64,000 nucleotides of DNA from Saprospiraceae bacterium (GCA_016710625.1 JADJVK010000027.1:6767-70766), one strand, 5' to 3'. Counted from the first letter of the stretch, positions 30,301-39,656 are shown. Notes: a model not told the origin generated them from the letters alone. Program-made: numbers and translations.

Positions 30301-30788
30301 TTATATTTTCAGTAACTGGTGTATTGTTAGGTTTCGTTATCTTCGGAATGGATATTTCGATCATTATGACTGGTATTGGAATTATTGCATTAGCTGGAAT
30401 TGTGGTGCGGAATGGTATCTTATTGGTGGAATTCACAGATATCTTGCTGGAAAGAGGCATGGGCTTAAAAGAAGCAATTGTAGAGGCTGGAAGAACTCGT
30501 ATGACACCAGTTTTACTTACTGCAAGTGCTACTACCCTTGGACTAATTCCATTAGCAGTTGGGTTAAATATAGATTTTTATACTCTATTTAGTGAGTTGA
30601 ATCCACATTTATTCTTTGGGGGAGATTCAGTTGCCTTTTGGGGACCACTTTCTTGGACGATGATTTTCGGATTAATTTTTGCAACTTTCTTAACGTTAAT
30701 TGTAGTTCCTGCAATGTTAATGATAGCTGGTAGATTAAAACCAAAAGTAACAAATGGTTTTAGAAAACTAGTTGGTCTTGATGAATAA
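27387..30788 (+). CDS. RND family efflux pump permease (AcrB-like)
   Basis: 1,133 residues, somewhat long for the family. It shows the AcrB/HAE1 layout: first helix with LPKEQFPDVVFPQIMVNTLYPG, the porter domain, the central helix LALGIVVDDAIVVIENTHR carrying the paired Asp proton relay, a second porter domain and a final helix group with GIIALAGIVVRNGILLVEF and ASATTLGLIPLAVG. The extra length comes from an insertion of about 100 residues with two helices near residues 500-560. Proton-driven export of toxic compounds is expected; substrates cannot be predicted. It ends the operon before a terminator. Confidence 0.9.
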   Translation: MLDKIKEFFPSSWSIDNKTSIYILTIIITMAGVLSYQNLPKEQFPDVVFPQIMVNTLYPGTSPSDMESLVTKQIEKQVKGIAGVKKVTSNSIQNFSMVNVEFGTNVDVAQAKQKVKDAVDKAKSDLPTDLPKEPDVIDIDISQVPIMNINISGDYDLDRLKKYADDVKDKIEGMKEITRVDMVGALDREIQINVDMYKAALANITMSDIEMAVKYENMTIPGGQVDMGNMKRSISITGDFKQVNEIENIVIRGGTGAVAYLKDIAEVKDAFKEKESYARMDGKNVITLNVIKRTGANLINAADNIRKTLDEMKSTSSLKDLKISITGDQSSKTRVTLHDLINTIIIGFILVTLILMFFMGTTNAIFVAASVPISMCIAFLVMPSIGFTLNFVVLFGFLLALGIVVDDAIVVIENTHRINHENPKLGIVKSAKLAAGEVFIPVLSGTLTTLAPFFPLAFWQGVIGKFMYFMPVTMIVTLTASLLVAYIINPVFAVDFMDDVDHEEGEHVVVKKKTFSRGFLVTSILFAVIALLSHLKGNHFLGNFAIFIYLFFLLNKFVLNGIIKKFQERTWPAVQDKYASFLSWCMEGKRPYGVLGSIIGLLILSFVLVGVFSPKVIFFPSGDPNYVYTYIELPIGTHQNYTDSITRVVENRIKGVIGDNNPLVESMISNVAVGAGDASSFDFSAASHKGKVTVAFVEFAHRHGESTKPYLTKIRETVKDIPGAKVVVDQEHGGPPTGKPISIEIYGDDFKTLSNGANELIRYLNNQNISGVEELKSDLVLNKPDAAVRIDRERARREGISTAQIGGQINNAVFGKEVSKFKDGNDDYPIMLRYRSEQRNNLNILMNAPISFRDMNMGGMMRSVPISSVADIDYGNTVGGIKRKNEERVVTVASNVLTDYNPNEVVEKIKNAVNDFPKHEGIRIKFGGEQEDQAETMGFLGGAMLTSILLIILILVIQFNSISKPIIILSEIIFSVTGVLLGFVIFGMDISIIMTGIGIIALAGIVVRNGILLVEFTDILLERGMGLKEAIVEAGRTRMTPVLLTASATTLGLIPLAVGLNIDFYTLFSELNPHLFFGGDSVAFWGPLSWTMIFGLIFATFLTLIVVPAMLMIAGRLKPKVTNGFRKLVGLDE

Positions 30789-30807
30789 AACAAACTTTTA
30801 AAATATA

Positions 30808-30846
30808 AAAAAGCCATTTCAATTTATTTTGAGATGGCTTTTTTTA
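30808..30846 (+). terminator. Intrinsic terminator after the efflux operon
   Basis: AAAAGCCAT and ATGGCTTTT form the stem (arms about 30809-30817 and 30834-30842), partly extended by TCA/TGA, followed by a T7 run. It is 20 bp past the pump stop codon. Confidence 0.75.
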
Positions 30847-31227
30847 TTGTGCACTACCCTATTGTAAATTTCTCACTCCTTTTTTGCTTTTCAATTTTCA
30901 TCTAAAATTAATTTATGATTGTTTTATTTAAGTCAATATTTTTTATTTTAAGTTAACAAGAAAAATTAATTTATCTATTTTATATTTCAATGAATGAAAT
31001 ACTTTATCTAATTTATCAATAATTTAAACATTATATTAAAATTTAATCCAAAATATATATTTAGCTTTTTCTTCTCTATTCAATGATTTTTATTTTTGCA
31101 AGGTACTATCCAATTTTTATTAGATATTCAAATATAGCCAATCCTATAGCCGTTTTTGAGCATTTAATAATCTATGTTTAACTCCCCTACTCTATTATTT
31201 CATTTTTTTCTATTCATTTTATATACA

Positions 31228-31523
31228 TTTCTGTATATACTGATTTCTGTATATCTGTATTTCCGTGTTTAATTCTAAATTAAATTTAATATTGATTAAT
31301 TCTTTATTTATTGAAAGTAACTTTTCTGTATTTCATTATTTATACATTTCTGTATTATATTATTTCTTTATTTTGACATTTCATTGTTTTAATATTTCTT
31401 TATATTTTTGTTTCTGTATATAATGATTACATTATTTGTTGATTTGTTGATTTGTTGATTTGTTGATTTGTTGATTTGTTGATTTGTTGATTTGTACATT
31501 TTATAATTTATACTTTTCTGTAT
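31228..31523 (+). repeat. Putative partition centromere: TTTCTGTAT direct repeats upstream of parA
   Basis: The 9-mer TTTCTGTAT occurs at 31228, 31244, 31323, 31347, 31411 and 31515, with a one-base variant at 31252, all in the same orientation within 300 bp just before parA. In type Ib partition systems the centromere lies upstream of parA and is bound by a small ribbon-helix-helix protein, which is the gene order here. The rest of the 736-bp gap (30847-31582) is AT-rich with no gene visible. Confidence 0.5.
31438..31493 (+). repeat. 7 x 8-bp tandem repeat (GTTGATTT)
   Basis: Seven exact, uninterrupted copies of GTTGATTT. It sits inside the repeat-rich region before parA and may be part of the centromere, or a slippage-prone microsatellite that could vary in copy number. 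Confidence 0.85.
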
Positions 31524-31582
31524 TTACTGAAACAATAATTTCTTTATTTACGTATTTGTTAAAATAATAAAATAATGAAACT

Positions 31583-32230
31583 ATGATTATTTCAATAACG
31601 TCCTTGAAGGGTGGGGTAGGGAAGTCAACTTTAACACAAAACTTGGCTGTCTGTTTTGCTCATATGGATTATAAGGTTTGTATTGTGGATGCTGATGCAA
31701 ATCAAAGTTCATTGAGATGGGCTGGTTACAGACCAGATAATTTGCCAAAAATAATGGTGTCAGGACAGCAGGATGAAAATTCTTTGCTAAAAAATGTACG
31801 ATTACTCAATAATGATTATGATATCGTTTTGATTGATGGTACGCCATCTCTATCAAAAACGACCAGTAAATTATTGTTAATAGCTGATTTAGTAATTATT
31901 CCCATTCTTCCAAGTGGTCTTGATTTTTGGGCAACTGAAATTTTTATAGATCGCTTCGTTGAAGCTCAAGAATTAAGAGAGAAAAATATCCCTGCCTATT
32001 TTTTACTCAATCAATATGATGAAAGACAAAACCTTTCAAAAGAGTCGAAAGAAGCTCTTGGAATGTACGAAATTATCAAATGTTTAGAGAATAACGTGAA
32101 AAGTAGATCTGCCTATCGAAAAGCAATCATCGATGGCTTAGGAGTATATGAATATAACGACCCAAAAGCAAAAGATGAAATGGTGGAGGTTGCCAATGAA
32201 ATTATTCAAATAATGTCAAAAATATCCTAA
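31583..32230 (+). CDS. parA: ParA-like partition ATPase (type Ib)
   Basis: 215 residues. The deviant Walker A motif KGGVGKST is at about residues 9-16, followed by VDADANQSS (A' motif), IVLIDGTPSL (Walker B) and ILPSGLDFWA. There is no N-terminal DNA-binding domain, so it is the short type Ib ParA, which relies on a separate small DNA-binding partner. That partner is 18 bp downstream. It should position or segregate the replicon by dynamic nucleoid binding. Confidence 0.9.
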   Translation: MIISITSLKGGVGKSTLTQNLAVCFAHMDYKVCIVDADANQSSLRWAGYRPDNLPKIMVSGQQDENSLLKNVRLLNNDYDIVLIDGTPSLSKTTSKLLLIADLVIIPILPSGLDFWATEIFIDRFVEAQELREKNIPAYFLLNQYDERQNLSKESKEALGMYEIIKCLENNVKSRSAYRKAIIDGLGVYEYNDPKAKDEMVEVANEIIQIMSKIS

Positions 32231-32248
32231 ATCTAAAATTCAAATCGT

Positions 32249-32602
32249 ATGAGCAATAAATTAATGAAAACACTGACTCCGAAAGTAGATTTTAAAAAAG
32301 TAGATAAAAATATTGAAGCAACTGAAGCCTTGGTGGATGTTCTTCACAAAGAAAAAACCAAAAAAACACCAAAGATTGCTGAAAAAGTAAAACAAGAAGA
32401 ACCTGTCGTTCAAAAGAAAGAAATTCTTGTGGCAGCACCAGCAACAGTTGTAGAACCAACAACAGAAAAAGAAGCTTTGAAACGACTTACAGTAGATATA
32501 CCTGTAGATATTTTTTTGGAACTCCGACATAAATCCATCAATCGTTTCATCACGATGAGAGAATATATAATCGAATTGATTAAGAAGGACTTAAACCAAT
32601 AA
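32249..32602 (+). CDS. Small ParB/ParG-like ribbon-helix-helix partition protein
   Basis: 117 residues. The first ~75 are Lys/Glu-rich, low-complexity and probably disordered. The last ~40 (LKRLTVDIPVDIFLELRHKS, then MREYIIELIKKDL) fit a ribbon-helix-helix DNA-binding domain. A flexible tail plus an RHH domain next to a short ParA is the typical type Ib centromere-binding protein. Predicted target: the repeats at 31228-31523. It ends 1 bp before the convergent rep gene stop. Confidence 0.72.
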   Translation: MSNKLMKTLTPKVDFKKVDKNIEATEALVDVLHKEKTKKTPKIAEKVKQEEPVVQKKEILVAAPATVVEPTTEKEALKRLTVDIPVDIFLELRHKSINRFITMREYIIELIKKDLNQ

Positions 32603-32603
32603 T

Positions 32604-34040
32604 TTAACTTTCTTTCAGTTGATTAATAGCCTTTCTAAGTTTATTGGAGAGGCTATTAAATTCACTCATCATTTCAGTAAAATGCTCATTATTTTGGGTG
32701 ATTATTTGTCCTATAACCAAATCAACTAAAGTTTTATCCTCTTTAAAATCCTGTAGAATCAAAGTTCTTCCCAGATTCGATTCTCGTTCTTTAATCAATA
32801 TTTGTGTCAAGGGCATTTCTCTTAAAGTTTTGATTGCCGCAGTGGTGATTTCAGGATTGTTTTCTGTAAGTCCTTTAACTATTTTATTGATTTCTTTTGT
32901 ATGATCTTTGGTCAGCTGGTTTAAATTACCTTCTAATTGTTTAATTTTCAATTGTTTATCAAATGCTATCTTTTCACTTTTCTCCTTTTTTGATTCTGCT
33001 TCGTCCGTATAATTTTCTTTGATTGCTTTGAGAAAAAATCCAGCCATATTTTTGGAAATTTGCCCATTGCTTTTTGCTCTTTTCGTTACTCTTATAGCTT
33101 TTTGGATTTCTTTTTCGCCATACTTTTCGATAACTTCACCAAAGGCAATAGGGGAGATGCCAAAATCAGCAACTAGAATAGATTCAAATTTGAGATACAT
33201 TTGATCTCTTTCATTTTTCATTACTCCAGCTATCTCCTCATATTCTGCTAGTTCTTCAGATTCTGGAACGACCAATTCTTCAATTCCAAAAATCTCCTTT
33301 ATTTTCACATCAGACTTGCGGTGAATAAAAAATTGTAAACTAACTACCTTCCTTCCTCTTTTCAGTTTGTCCACTTTCGATACTTCAATATCCGTATAGA
33401 TATTAATGTCCCTCAAAGCGGGTTCAATAATTTTCTGGTAAAAATTGGCAAAAAGAGGGTACTCATTCTCGATTTCAAATACTCTTTTCAAATATTGGAT
33501 TTCTAATGTCCTTTTTCCAATCTTTTCATATTGCTTCAAATGCTCATAAATCCTTAAGGTATAGTTACTTCTGAGTTGCTTTATATTTCTCAAATCGTAA
33601 CTTGTATATTTTTCTCTCAATTCCAAAAGTAGTGGTCTCATGTCGGGATGAACGGATAAATCAATATATTCTTGTGCTTTTCGACTCGACTCGTTTTTCA
33701 CTTTTTTCATCGAGTCAGACATTATTATGATAGGATATTTCCGTTCTCTTAATACTCCATCCACTTCGTAAGGAATGTAGAATTTTTTGTTCATTAAGCT
33801 ATCTGCTGCCTTTCTGAGGTAATTGTAGGAAGCATTATCTTTGTGTAAATCAAAATCTTCGATAACATCCCTAAGATAAATTCTAAAAACATTAAAATCA
33901 TTATCGGTGGGTCTCACTAAAGTCAGAACTTTACTAAAGAGTCTTGATTCCCAAATATCAAAATTATACCTTGCTTCGATAAGTTTATTACTTTTTCGAA
34001 TCAATTTTATCCCTCGATTTAAGTCATTTATCCTACTCAT
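32604..34040 (-). CDS. Plasmid replication initiator, Rep_3/RepB-like
   Basis: 478 residues. The N-terminal 260 residues look like two winged-helix domains of a Rep_3 initiator: ARYNFDIWESRLFSKVLTLV, ASYNYLRKAADSLMNKKFYI, a dimerisation/wing region, then YTLRIYEHLKQYEKIGKRTLE and EPALRDINIYTDIEVSK. The C-terminal 200 residues are a long charged coiled-coil extension not found in minimal Rep_3 proteins. Twelve iterons lie directly upstream of its start, the usual arrangement where Rep binds iterons to start replication and to limit its own expression. It is convergent with parA and its partner. Confidence 0.85.
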   Translation of the reverse strand: MSRINDLNRGIKLIRKSNKLIEARYNFDIWESRLFSKVLTLVRPTDNDFNVFRIYLRDVIEDFDLHKDNASYNYLRKAADSLMNKKFYIPYEVDGVLRERKYPIIIMSDSMKKVKNESSRKAQEYIDLSVHPDMRPLLLELREKYTSYDLRNIKQLRSNYTLRIYEHLKQYEKIGKRTLEIQYLKRVFEIENEYPLFANFYQKIIEPALRDINIYTDIEVSKVDKLKRGRKVVSLQFFIHRKSDVKIKEIFGIEELVVPESEELAEYEEIAGVMKNERDQMYLKFESILVADFGISPIAFGEVIEKYGEKEIQKAIRVTKRAKSNGQISKNMAGFFLKAIKENYTDEAESKKEKSEKIAFDKQLKIKQLEGNLNQLTKDHTKEINKIVKGLTENNPEITTAAIKTLREMPLTQILIKERESNLGRTLILQDFKEDKTLVDLVIGQIITQNNEHFTEMMSEFNSLSNKLRKAINQLKES

Positions 34041-34067
34041 GACTCATATTTTTTAAAGTTTTATTTT

Positions 34068-34850
34068 CCTAATTTAGTTATAGTTAAGTTTATTGGGTTC
34101 TAATTAAGTGTTTCAATAACAATTCTATTCATTCCTAAAATAGTTATAGTTCATATTATTTTCAAAAAATAACAAAACTATATATTATTGATAATCAATG
34201 TTTTAAAATTCAATAATTCGGAAAATACATCCTTATTCAATTGCTCCTAAAATGGTTATAGTTCAAGGCGAAATATTCTATTTTATCACAATTCTACCAT
34301 ATATTTCAACACTTAAATAAATGTAATTTCATTCCTAAATTGGTTATATTTGGGCAAAATAGTAAATATTAGAATGAAACTTATATTATAAACCCTTTGT
34401 AAACAACTAGGTAAAAAAAATTACCATAATTATTTTACTCCTAAATCAGTTATAGTTAAAGATAATATATAAATAAACATTATTGATAACATATTAATAA
34501 TCAATTGTTTTATATATTTATCAAAAGCAATATTTGAAATATTAGACAAATATCCTAAAAAAGTTATAATTATTCCTAAAAAAGTTATTTTATTTCCGAA
34601 AATAGTTATAAATTTTCCTAATCTAGTTATATATAATCCTAATATGGTTATATTTTCTCCTATAATAGTTATATTAAAGTTCGTATCTATTTGATATTCT
34701 GCATATTACACAGATGTAAAATACAAAATATATTAAAATACAATAAAATACAACAATTTATATAAAATCTTGCTGGTGTAATTTCTTAATAAAATATATT
34801 TGTTCTATTAAAATAGAATAAAAAGGGCGACTCCTAATTTAGTTATAGTT
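34068..34850 (+). repeat. Iteron array, putative plasmid replication origin
   Basis: Twelve same-orientation copies of an 18-bp motif with consensus CCTAAAATAGTTATAGTT start at 34068, 34134, 34246, 34334, 34440, 34554, 34575, 34596, 34617, 34638, 34659 and 34833. Six consecutive starts (34554-34659) are exactly 21 bp apart, two helical turns, as expected for Rep binding on one DNA face. Bases CCTA and GTTAT are most conserved. The array lies upstream of rep. The very AT-rich stretch 34680-34830 could be the unwinding element. I found no clear DnaA box. Confidence 0.85.
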
Positions 34851-34904
34851 AGTATAAAAGATTTAAATTTAAACGTTTATAATAACCCATCCTCATCAAT
34901 TACA

Positions 34905-35385
34905 TTAAGAATAATTGATCCAATTATTTAGATACTCCAGAAATCTTCTATGATAATTTATTTGTCCTAAATGATAAGCCAAATGACTGGTTAAATGTAG
35001 TAAAAAATAAAGTGGAAGGTCTTTTGACAAATCGATGTGGAAAGGACATCAAAGGGTAAGGGATTGATAATTGTTCGGTTGTCAACTTGGAAAGACTGTT
35101 TTCAACCACATCAATAGTAGCCTTTATTTTTTCAATAATTTCAGTTCTAACAACATTTTTGCTAGAAAACTCCAATGGGCGATCTCTAATATAACCTGTC
35201 TTACCAAGATTTGCCCCAATAAATGCATTCAAATTACCAACCAAATGCAAGGCTAAATTTCCAGCAGAATTACTAATATTTTTATCAATTTCCCACATTT
35301 TGCTTTCGTCATGATAAGCTTCCAATTCGGAAATGACATGTTCTAAATCTCTCCTTATAATCAAATTCAAACTATTCGTTAACAT
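34905..35385 (-). pseudogene. DUF1572/DinB-like protein, frameshifted near C-terminus
   Basis: The frame from 35385 gives a DinB-superfamily protein (SNSAGNLALHLVGNLNAFIG, with metal-site His) but stops early at 34948. In another frame the expected ending is present: LYFLLHLTSHLAYHLGQINY followed by HRRFLEYLNN, stop at 34905. One indel between about 35020 and 35045 separates them. Without it the gene would have about 160 residues. Whether the break is real or a sequencing error cannot be told. Confidence 0.65.
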
Positions 35386-35625
35386 CGTATTGTAATTTTT
35401 TTTGAATATTAATTTTATTTAGAAATAAAACCTAATTGATAATAAAGAACATTAAAAAGAAAATAATTGTTTTCAAAAAATGACCCTTAAAAAGTTAATT
35501 CAAAAATAGTTTTTAAGAATTTGCATCCATTTAAAAGCCCATTTACGTTCCCTAAGCAGTAAAATAAATGTAAAAAAGTGTAAATCATAGCGGCTAACAC
35601 CATTAATTTGATTTAATTTGTGCAT

Positions 35626-36525
35626 ATGAAATGGATTTTTTATTTTCTGTTCACCTTTTCAATTTTCATTTGGCTGTATTCTGCCTTTTCGTTTGTGAAT
35701 GATAAGGCTGCAGATCCAGAAAAAACATATTGAAATCGTCTTAAGGACATCGGGCATAAATTATTGTTGCTTGCTAATGATTCTACATCGAGGGTTTTGC
35801 CCATTCAAAAAATGAATGATCATACCTATCAGATTTCCTTCGAAAAAGCTTTTGACTTTGTCTCTGACTCTTTGATTCATTTGGTGAGCAATCAATTGGA
35901 GCGGAATGGTTTGCCCAAAGAGCATATTGTGAGTGTGCTAGACTGTAATAAAATGCAAACCATTTTTGCTTATGAAATCCGTTTCCCAAGAGATAGCGTT
36001 TTGCCTTGTAGGGGTAGAAACCAAAATACAGATTGTTATATTGTCCAAATTGAGTTTTTGAATACAAATAAAAATAGGGTAGGGTGGTTGATGGGTTCCA
36101 CTTTTTTTATGTTTTTAATCGGATTTTATTTTGTTAGTAGCCTGAAAAAAAATACCGCCAAAAAGGAAAGTGTTGTAAACAATACACTAAATATCGAAGA
36201 CCCTAAAATTTCATTTTTGACGGTAGGAAAGTTTAAGTTTTTTACTCAAAAAAATTTATTAGTCATGGATGATGTGTCCACTATTTTGTCGGATAAAGAA
36301 TCAAAACTACTGAAAATATTTGCTGACAACCCCAACCAAATAATGGAAAGGGGGTTATTGCTAAAAGAAGTTTGGGAAAATGAAGGCATTTTTGTGATGA
36401 GTAGGAATTTGGATGTTTTAGTCTCGAAACTCCGTAAAAAGTTAGCATTAGATGCAAACATAAAAATAACCAATATCCATGGAAAAGGATATAAAATGAT
36501 CCTAGACGACGCAATAATCGCCTAA
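35626..36525 (+). pseudogene. Membrane-anchored winged-helix regulator (OmpR-type DNA-binding domain) with in-frame TGA
   Basis: The natural start is the ATG at 35626: residues 1-24 are a hydrophobic signal/anchor (MKWIFYFLFTFSIFIW). Codon 36 (35731-35733) is TGA; reading continues in the same frame to 36525. The frame after it has a periplasmic-type domain, a second membrane helix (GWLMGSTFFMFLIGFYFV) and a C-terminal OmpR/PhoB winged helix (LLLKEVWENEGIFVMSRNLDVLVSKLRKKL). So a transmembrane one-component regulator is expected. Either the gene is inactivated, it restarts at the Met of 35764, or the TGA is an error. Neighbouring genes are also broken. Confidence 0.65.
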
Positions 36526-36553
36526 GGAAAGCCTATTTTCCACCAAAAAAGGT

Positions 36554-37981
36554 TTAAAATTTCATTATTTTAGTAAAAAAACTTTGTTGCTCAGTTTGTA
36601 TAAGAAGAAAATAAACGCCATTTTGAAAAGGTGCAATAGAAAAATCGGAAGTAAAGAAAGTTTGTAAAAATTCTCCAGAAAGGGAATACATTTTCACTTG
36701 CTTCAACTCGTCATTTTTCAGCTCCAAATGAACCCAATCTGCCGTTGGGTTTGGATAAATAATAAAAGTTGGATTGGCTAATTCTTTGTTGTCAGTTGGA
36801 GCAAAAAACTCAAAAGCTCCGATATCTATTTTGTTATATTTGTTTCCTAATTTCTGCATTACAAGTGTCTTTATACATCCATTTGGGTTTGCAAATCATA
36901 GCCATTTACTGACTTATTTACCTCAATACCAGCATCTTTTGCAATTGAGGTAGTTATTAACTGATAATTGTATTTTGCGGCATCTACAAACCCAAAATCC
37001 GCAATATTGTTGCTGACCAGATTGTTTGAAGAATCCACAACTGCTGCCGAGCCTAAGAAAAGCCCTCCTGTTTTTGCACCTGCCAAAATATTGTTTTTCA
37101 CAAATAAGGTATCCGTTCCCGATTGGGTGTGAATAAAACTCCCAGTTGATTTTTTGTTAATAAAGGTATTGTTACAAATCCAAATTTTATGGGGTGCTGG
37201 GTTCGACAATCCTTCTAGTCCATAACCCAATAAATTGGAATTTGCTGAACTGGGTCCCTGCTCAATAATATTTCCGACAATAACCGTTGTGCCACCATTG
37301 GGCAAATCAATCGTTCGGCTATCCGTACTTTGCTCATTTGCAATCCTATTGTACAAAATAAAATTATAGGTAGCTCTACTTTTTAGTTCATGACCTTCGG
37401 CAATAGCATCGTGAGTATAATTGTATCGGAAAACGAAAGTATCGATATGATTGATATAAATATTGTGTTGATAGCCAGGGTTGGAGCTACTTCCGCCATG
37501 AAAAAATTCTGAAAATTCTACAGTAGTTTTTCAATTAGCGATATTTCCACATAAAATGCCCATTTCATTTCCAATAAATTTACATTTATGTATGTACAAA
37601 TTGGCTCCTTCCTGTCGGATTCCAGCCCCATTTCTATCAATTACAGCGGCATTGGCGAATTCGATATTCTCAACTCTAACATTGGCTCCACTAATTACAA
37701 AAATGCCTTTTCCATTAGATGCATCATTTGCAATAATCGACCCAGCTTCCAATCGAGGTCTGCCACCAACGCCTTTAATCAATAAATTGTTTTTATCCCA
37801 TTTCACTTGAGGATCATTCAAGTATGTCGCAAAATCAATGAGGATGGTATCACCATTTTGCACCAAAGCAGCTACTTTACTGCAATATGTATAAGTTCTG
37901 TGGGTCCAACTTGCCAAGTTTTTGAAAAGCGAAGGGTAAAAAACTAAAAGAAAACACAAAAGCTAAAATTGGAAACTTCAT
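36554..37981 (-). pseudogene. Right-handed beta-helix protein with T9SS type A sorting domain, broken
   Basis: Pieces in order from the ATG at 37981: signal peptide (MKFPILAFVFSFSFLPFAF), a beta-helix start (VQNGDTILIDFATYLND, NLLIKGVGGRPRLEAG, VENIEFANA) ending in an in-frame TGA at 37531-37533, continuation in the same frame (YNYTHDA, GHELKSRATYNFILYNRI), then a frameshift near 36870 and a type A sorting tail (IIYPNPTADW, VKMYSLSGEF, GVYFLLIQ). At least two further frameshifts occur in the first 30 codons. The intact protein would be a secreted pectate-lyase-like or parallel beta-helix protein of about 470 residues. Confidence 0.7.
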
Positions 37982-38062
37982 AAAAATCAAAGGTGTAAAT
38001 AAATCAATGTAGTTGCAGTTTAAAGTTAAAATCCAAATTTAAAGCATTTAGTAATTATTTTG

Positions 38063-38449
38063 TTAGGTCTTAATAGTTTTTCTTTTTCTATTTTCAATCA
38101 GAATTAGAATTCCAATAATAATAAATGGAATAATAGAACAAATAATTTTAAAATTGGAACTTATGATGCCAATGAAGAAGACAAAAAGCAATAGCAAGCT
38201 CAGGCAACCCAAGCCAATGTAAGTCAATAATTTGCTCGGTTGTTTTTGAAATAAAGTAATGAATAATAAAACTTGACCAATAAAAGGAAATTGGATAAAA
38301 GGATGTAAGACGGAGATTGGATCCGTAAAAATCTTTGTAAATATTTCATATTCCGCTTGAAAAAGAAACATTTGGCTACCTTTTCCCCATTCTAAAAAAC
38401 CAAATAATGAAGTGAGGATTAAACAAAAATTGAGGATTTTTAATTTCAT
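38063..38449 (-). CDS. Small four-helix membrane protein
   Basis: 128 residues, four hydrophobic stretches (about 5-20, 50-65, 72-90 and 98-118) and a basic C-terminus (ENRKRKTIKT). Its start overlaps the stop of the aspartyl-protease-like gene by 4 bp (ATGA-type overlap), so the two are translationally coupled. I recognise no family. Confidence 0.65.
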   Translation of the reverse strand: MKLKILNFCLILTSLFGFLEWGKGSQMFLFQAEYEIFTKIFTDPISVLHPFIQFPFIGQVLLFITLFQKQPSKLLTYIGLGCLSLLLLFVFFIGIISSNFKIICSIIPFIIIGILILIENRKRKTIKT

Positions 38450-39576
38450 ATTTTTTCCTTGTACGGTGATGAAAATAAGGTATTCGATTTTAAATAAATG
38501 CTATCTTTCTGCAAATCAATAATCATATTGAACCGTTTTAATAACTCGTTCCCAAAATAGTTTATCTGTGAGCCCACAGGGCTTTTGAATCCAAGTTTTG
38601 ATGTAGGGACATTTTTAAGTTTAAATCTGTTTAAACTAACTTGTGGAATGGAAATAATCGTTGTTTCATATTTTCTTCCAGCACCATCACTAAAGGATGA
38701 TTTTCTGATAACTTTTTGATTTTCAGGAAAATGTTGCTCCACCAGCCATGCACTATCTAAAACCATCGCCAAATCTGAACCCGTATCAACTAAGAAATTT
38801 CCAATATAATTTTTTTGGTCAATTTGAATTGCCGCTTCTATACATAATAAGGATTGGATAAATTTTATATTTGATCGAACGTAACCTTTTTCAATTTTTG
38901 GTAATTTTGAATGAACTATAAGGATATTTTTATCATAGTTGATTTCAACAATTTTTCCATCAAATGCTCGCCACCCAAATCTTCCATCCATTCCATGAGA
39001 AGCATTATTTGCAATTTGTACATTGGGTGCATCCCAATGACATTTTCCCATTTGAATTTTATCAATTTTCTTTTGTCTGAATTTAGAGAAAGCTGGTTTT
39101 GTAAATCGGAAATCAAGAGTGCCAAGATCAAAATGTAGATTTAGGGTATCGCTATTATTAACGATACTTTGAACTTTAATGGCTTCAAAATTATTCAATT
39201 TGAAGGGAATGGTATCTGGAAAAATCTCCGATTTTACAGCATCTTTTTCATATGCTTTTGAGCTTACAATTCTTGTGTAACATGTGTCTTTTCCATTCAA
39301 TAAAATTATGAAATTGAAAATTGTTCCTGGTTTAACTTTAACTTTTATCGAATCAATATCTGTATAAAAAACAACCCATTTTGGTTTCGAAGACCTGTCG
39401 GCAGTATAGATGTCGGGTTTGGTTTCAGGAGAAAGCGACCAAGCATTTTTATCAAGATAATCACCATCTTTTATGGCAACCTTTGAGGAATTAGCTTTAA
39501 TAACTAGTAATTTCTTTTGCCCAAAAGAAACCAATGGAATTATTGAAATCAAAATTAAACTTAGTAATTTTCTCAT
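38446..39576 (-). CDS. Secreted aspartyl-protease-like (retropepsin-type) protein
   Basis: 376 residues with a signal peptide (residues 1-19, ending VSFGQ). The second half holds a retropepsin-like active-site motif FLVDTGSDLAMVLD (about residues 264-277), then SDGAGRKYETT and a NYFGNELLKRFNMIIDLQ closing segment, which is the pattern of single-domain aspartic proteases in Bacteroidota. Only one DTG motif is present, so activity would need dimerisation or a degenerate second site. Coupled to the small membrane protein downstream. Substrate unknown. Confidence 0.7.
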   Translation of the reverse strand: MRKLLSLILISIIPLVSFGQKKLLVIKANSSKVAIKDGDYLDKNAWSLSPETKPDIYTADRSSKPKWVVFYTDIDSIKVKVKPGTIFNFIILLNGKDTCYTRIVSSKAYEKDAVKSEIFPDTIPFKLNNFEAIKVQSIVNNSDTLNLHFDLGTLDFRFTKPAFSKFRQKKIDKIQMGKCHWDAPNVQIANNASHGMDGRFGWRAFDGKIVEINYDKNILIVHSKLPKIEKGYVRSNIKFIQSLLCIEAAIQIDQKNYIGNFLVDTGSDLAMVLDSAWLVEQHFPENQKVIRKSSFSDGAGRKYETTIISIPQVSLNRFKLKNVPTSKLGFKSPVGSQINYFGNELLKRFNMIIDLQKDSIYLKSNTLFSSPYKEKI

Positions 39577-39656
39577 TTTAGGTAGCGATTCTTAAAATAT
39601 TGTTTTACTATCGAATGAATCGTTCTTTGGGGTTTTAAAATTAATCAACTCATTAA

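Noticed and set aside
31438..31493. CRISPR-like array
   Set aside because: The repeats are 8 bp with no spacers, and no cas genes are present; it is a simple tandem repeat.
35731..37533. Recoding of TGA as a sense codon
   Set aside because: Other intact genes here end in TGA at the expected length (acetyltransferase stop at 21203, VOC protein stop at 22869), so TGA acts as a stop.
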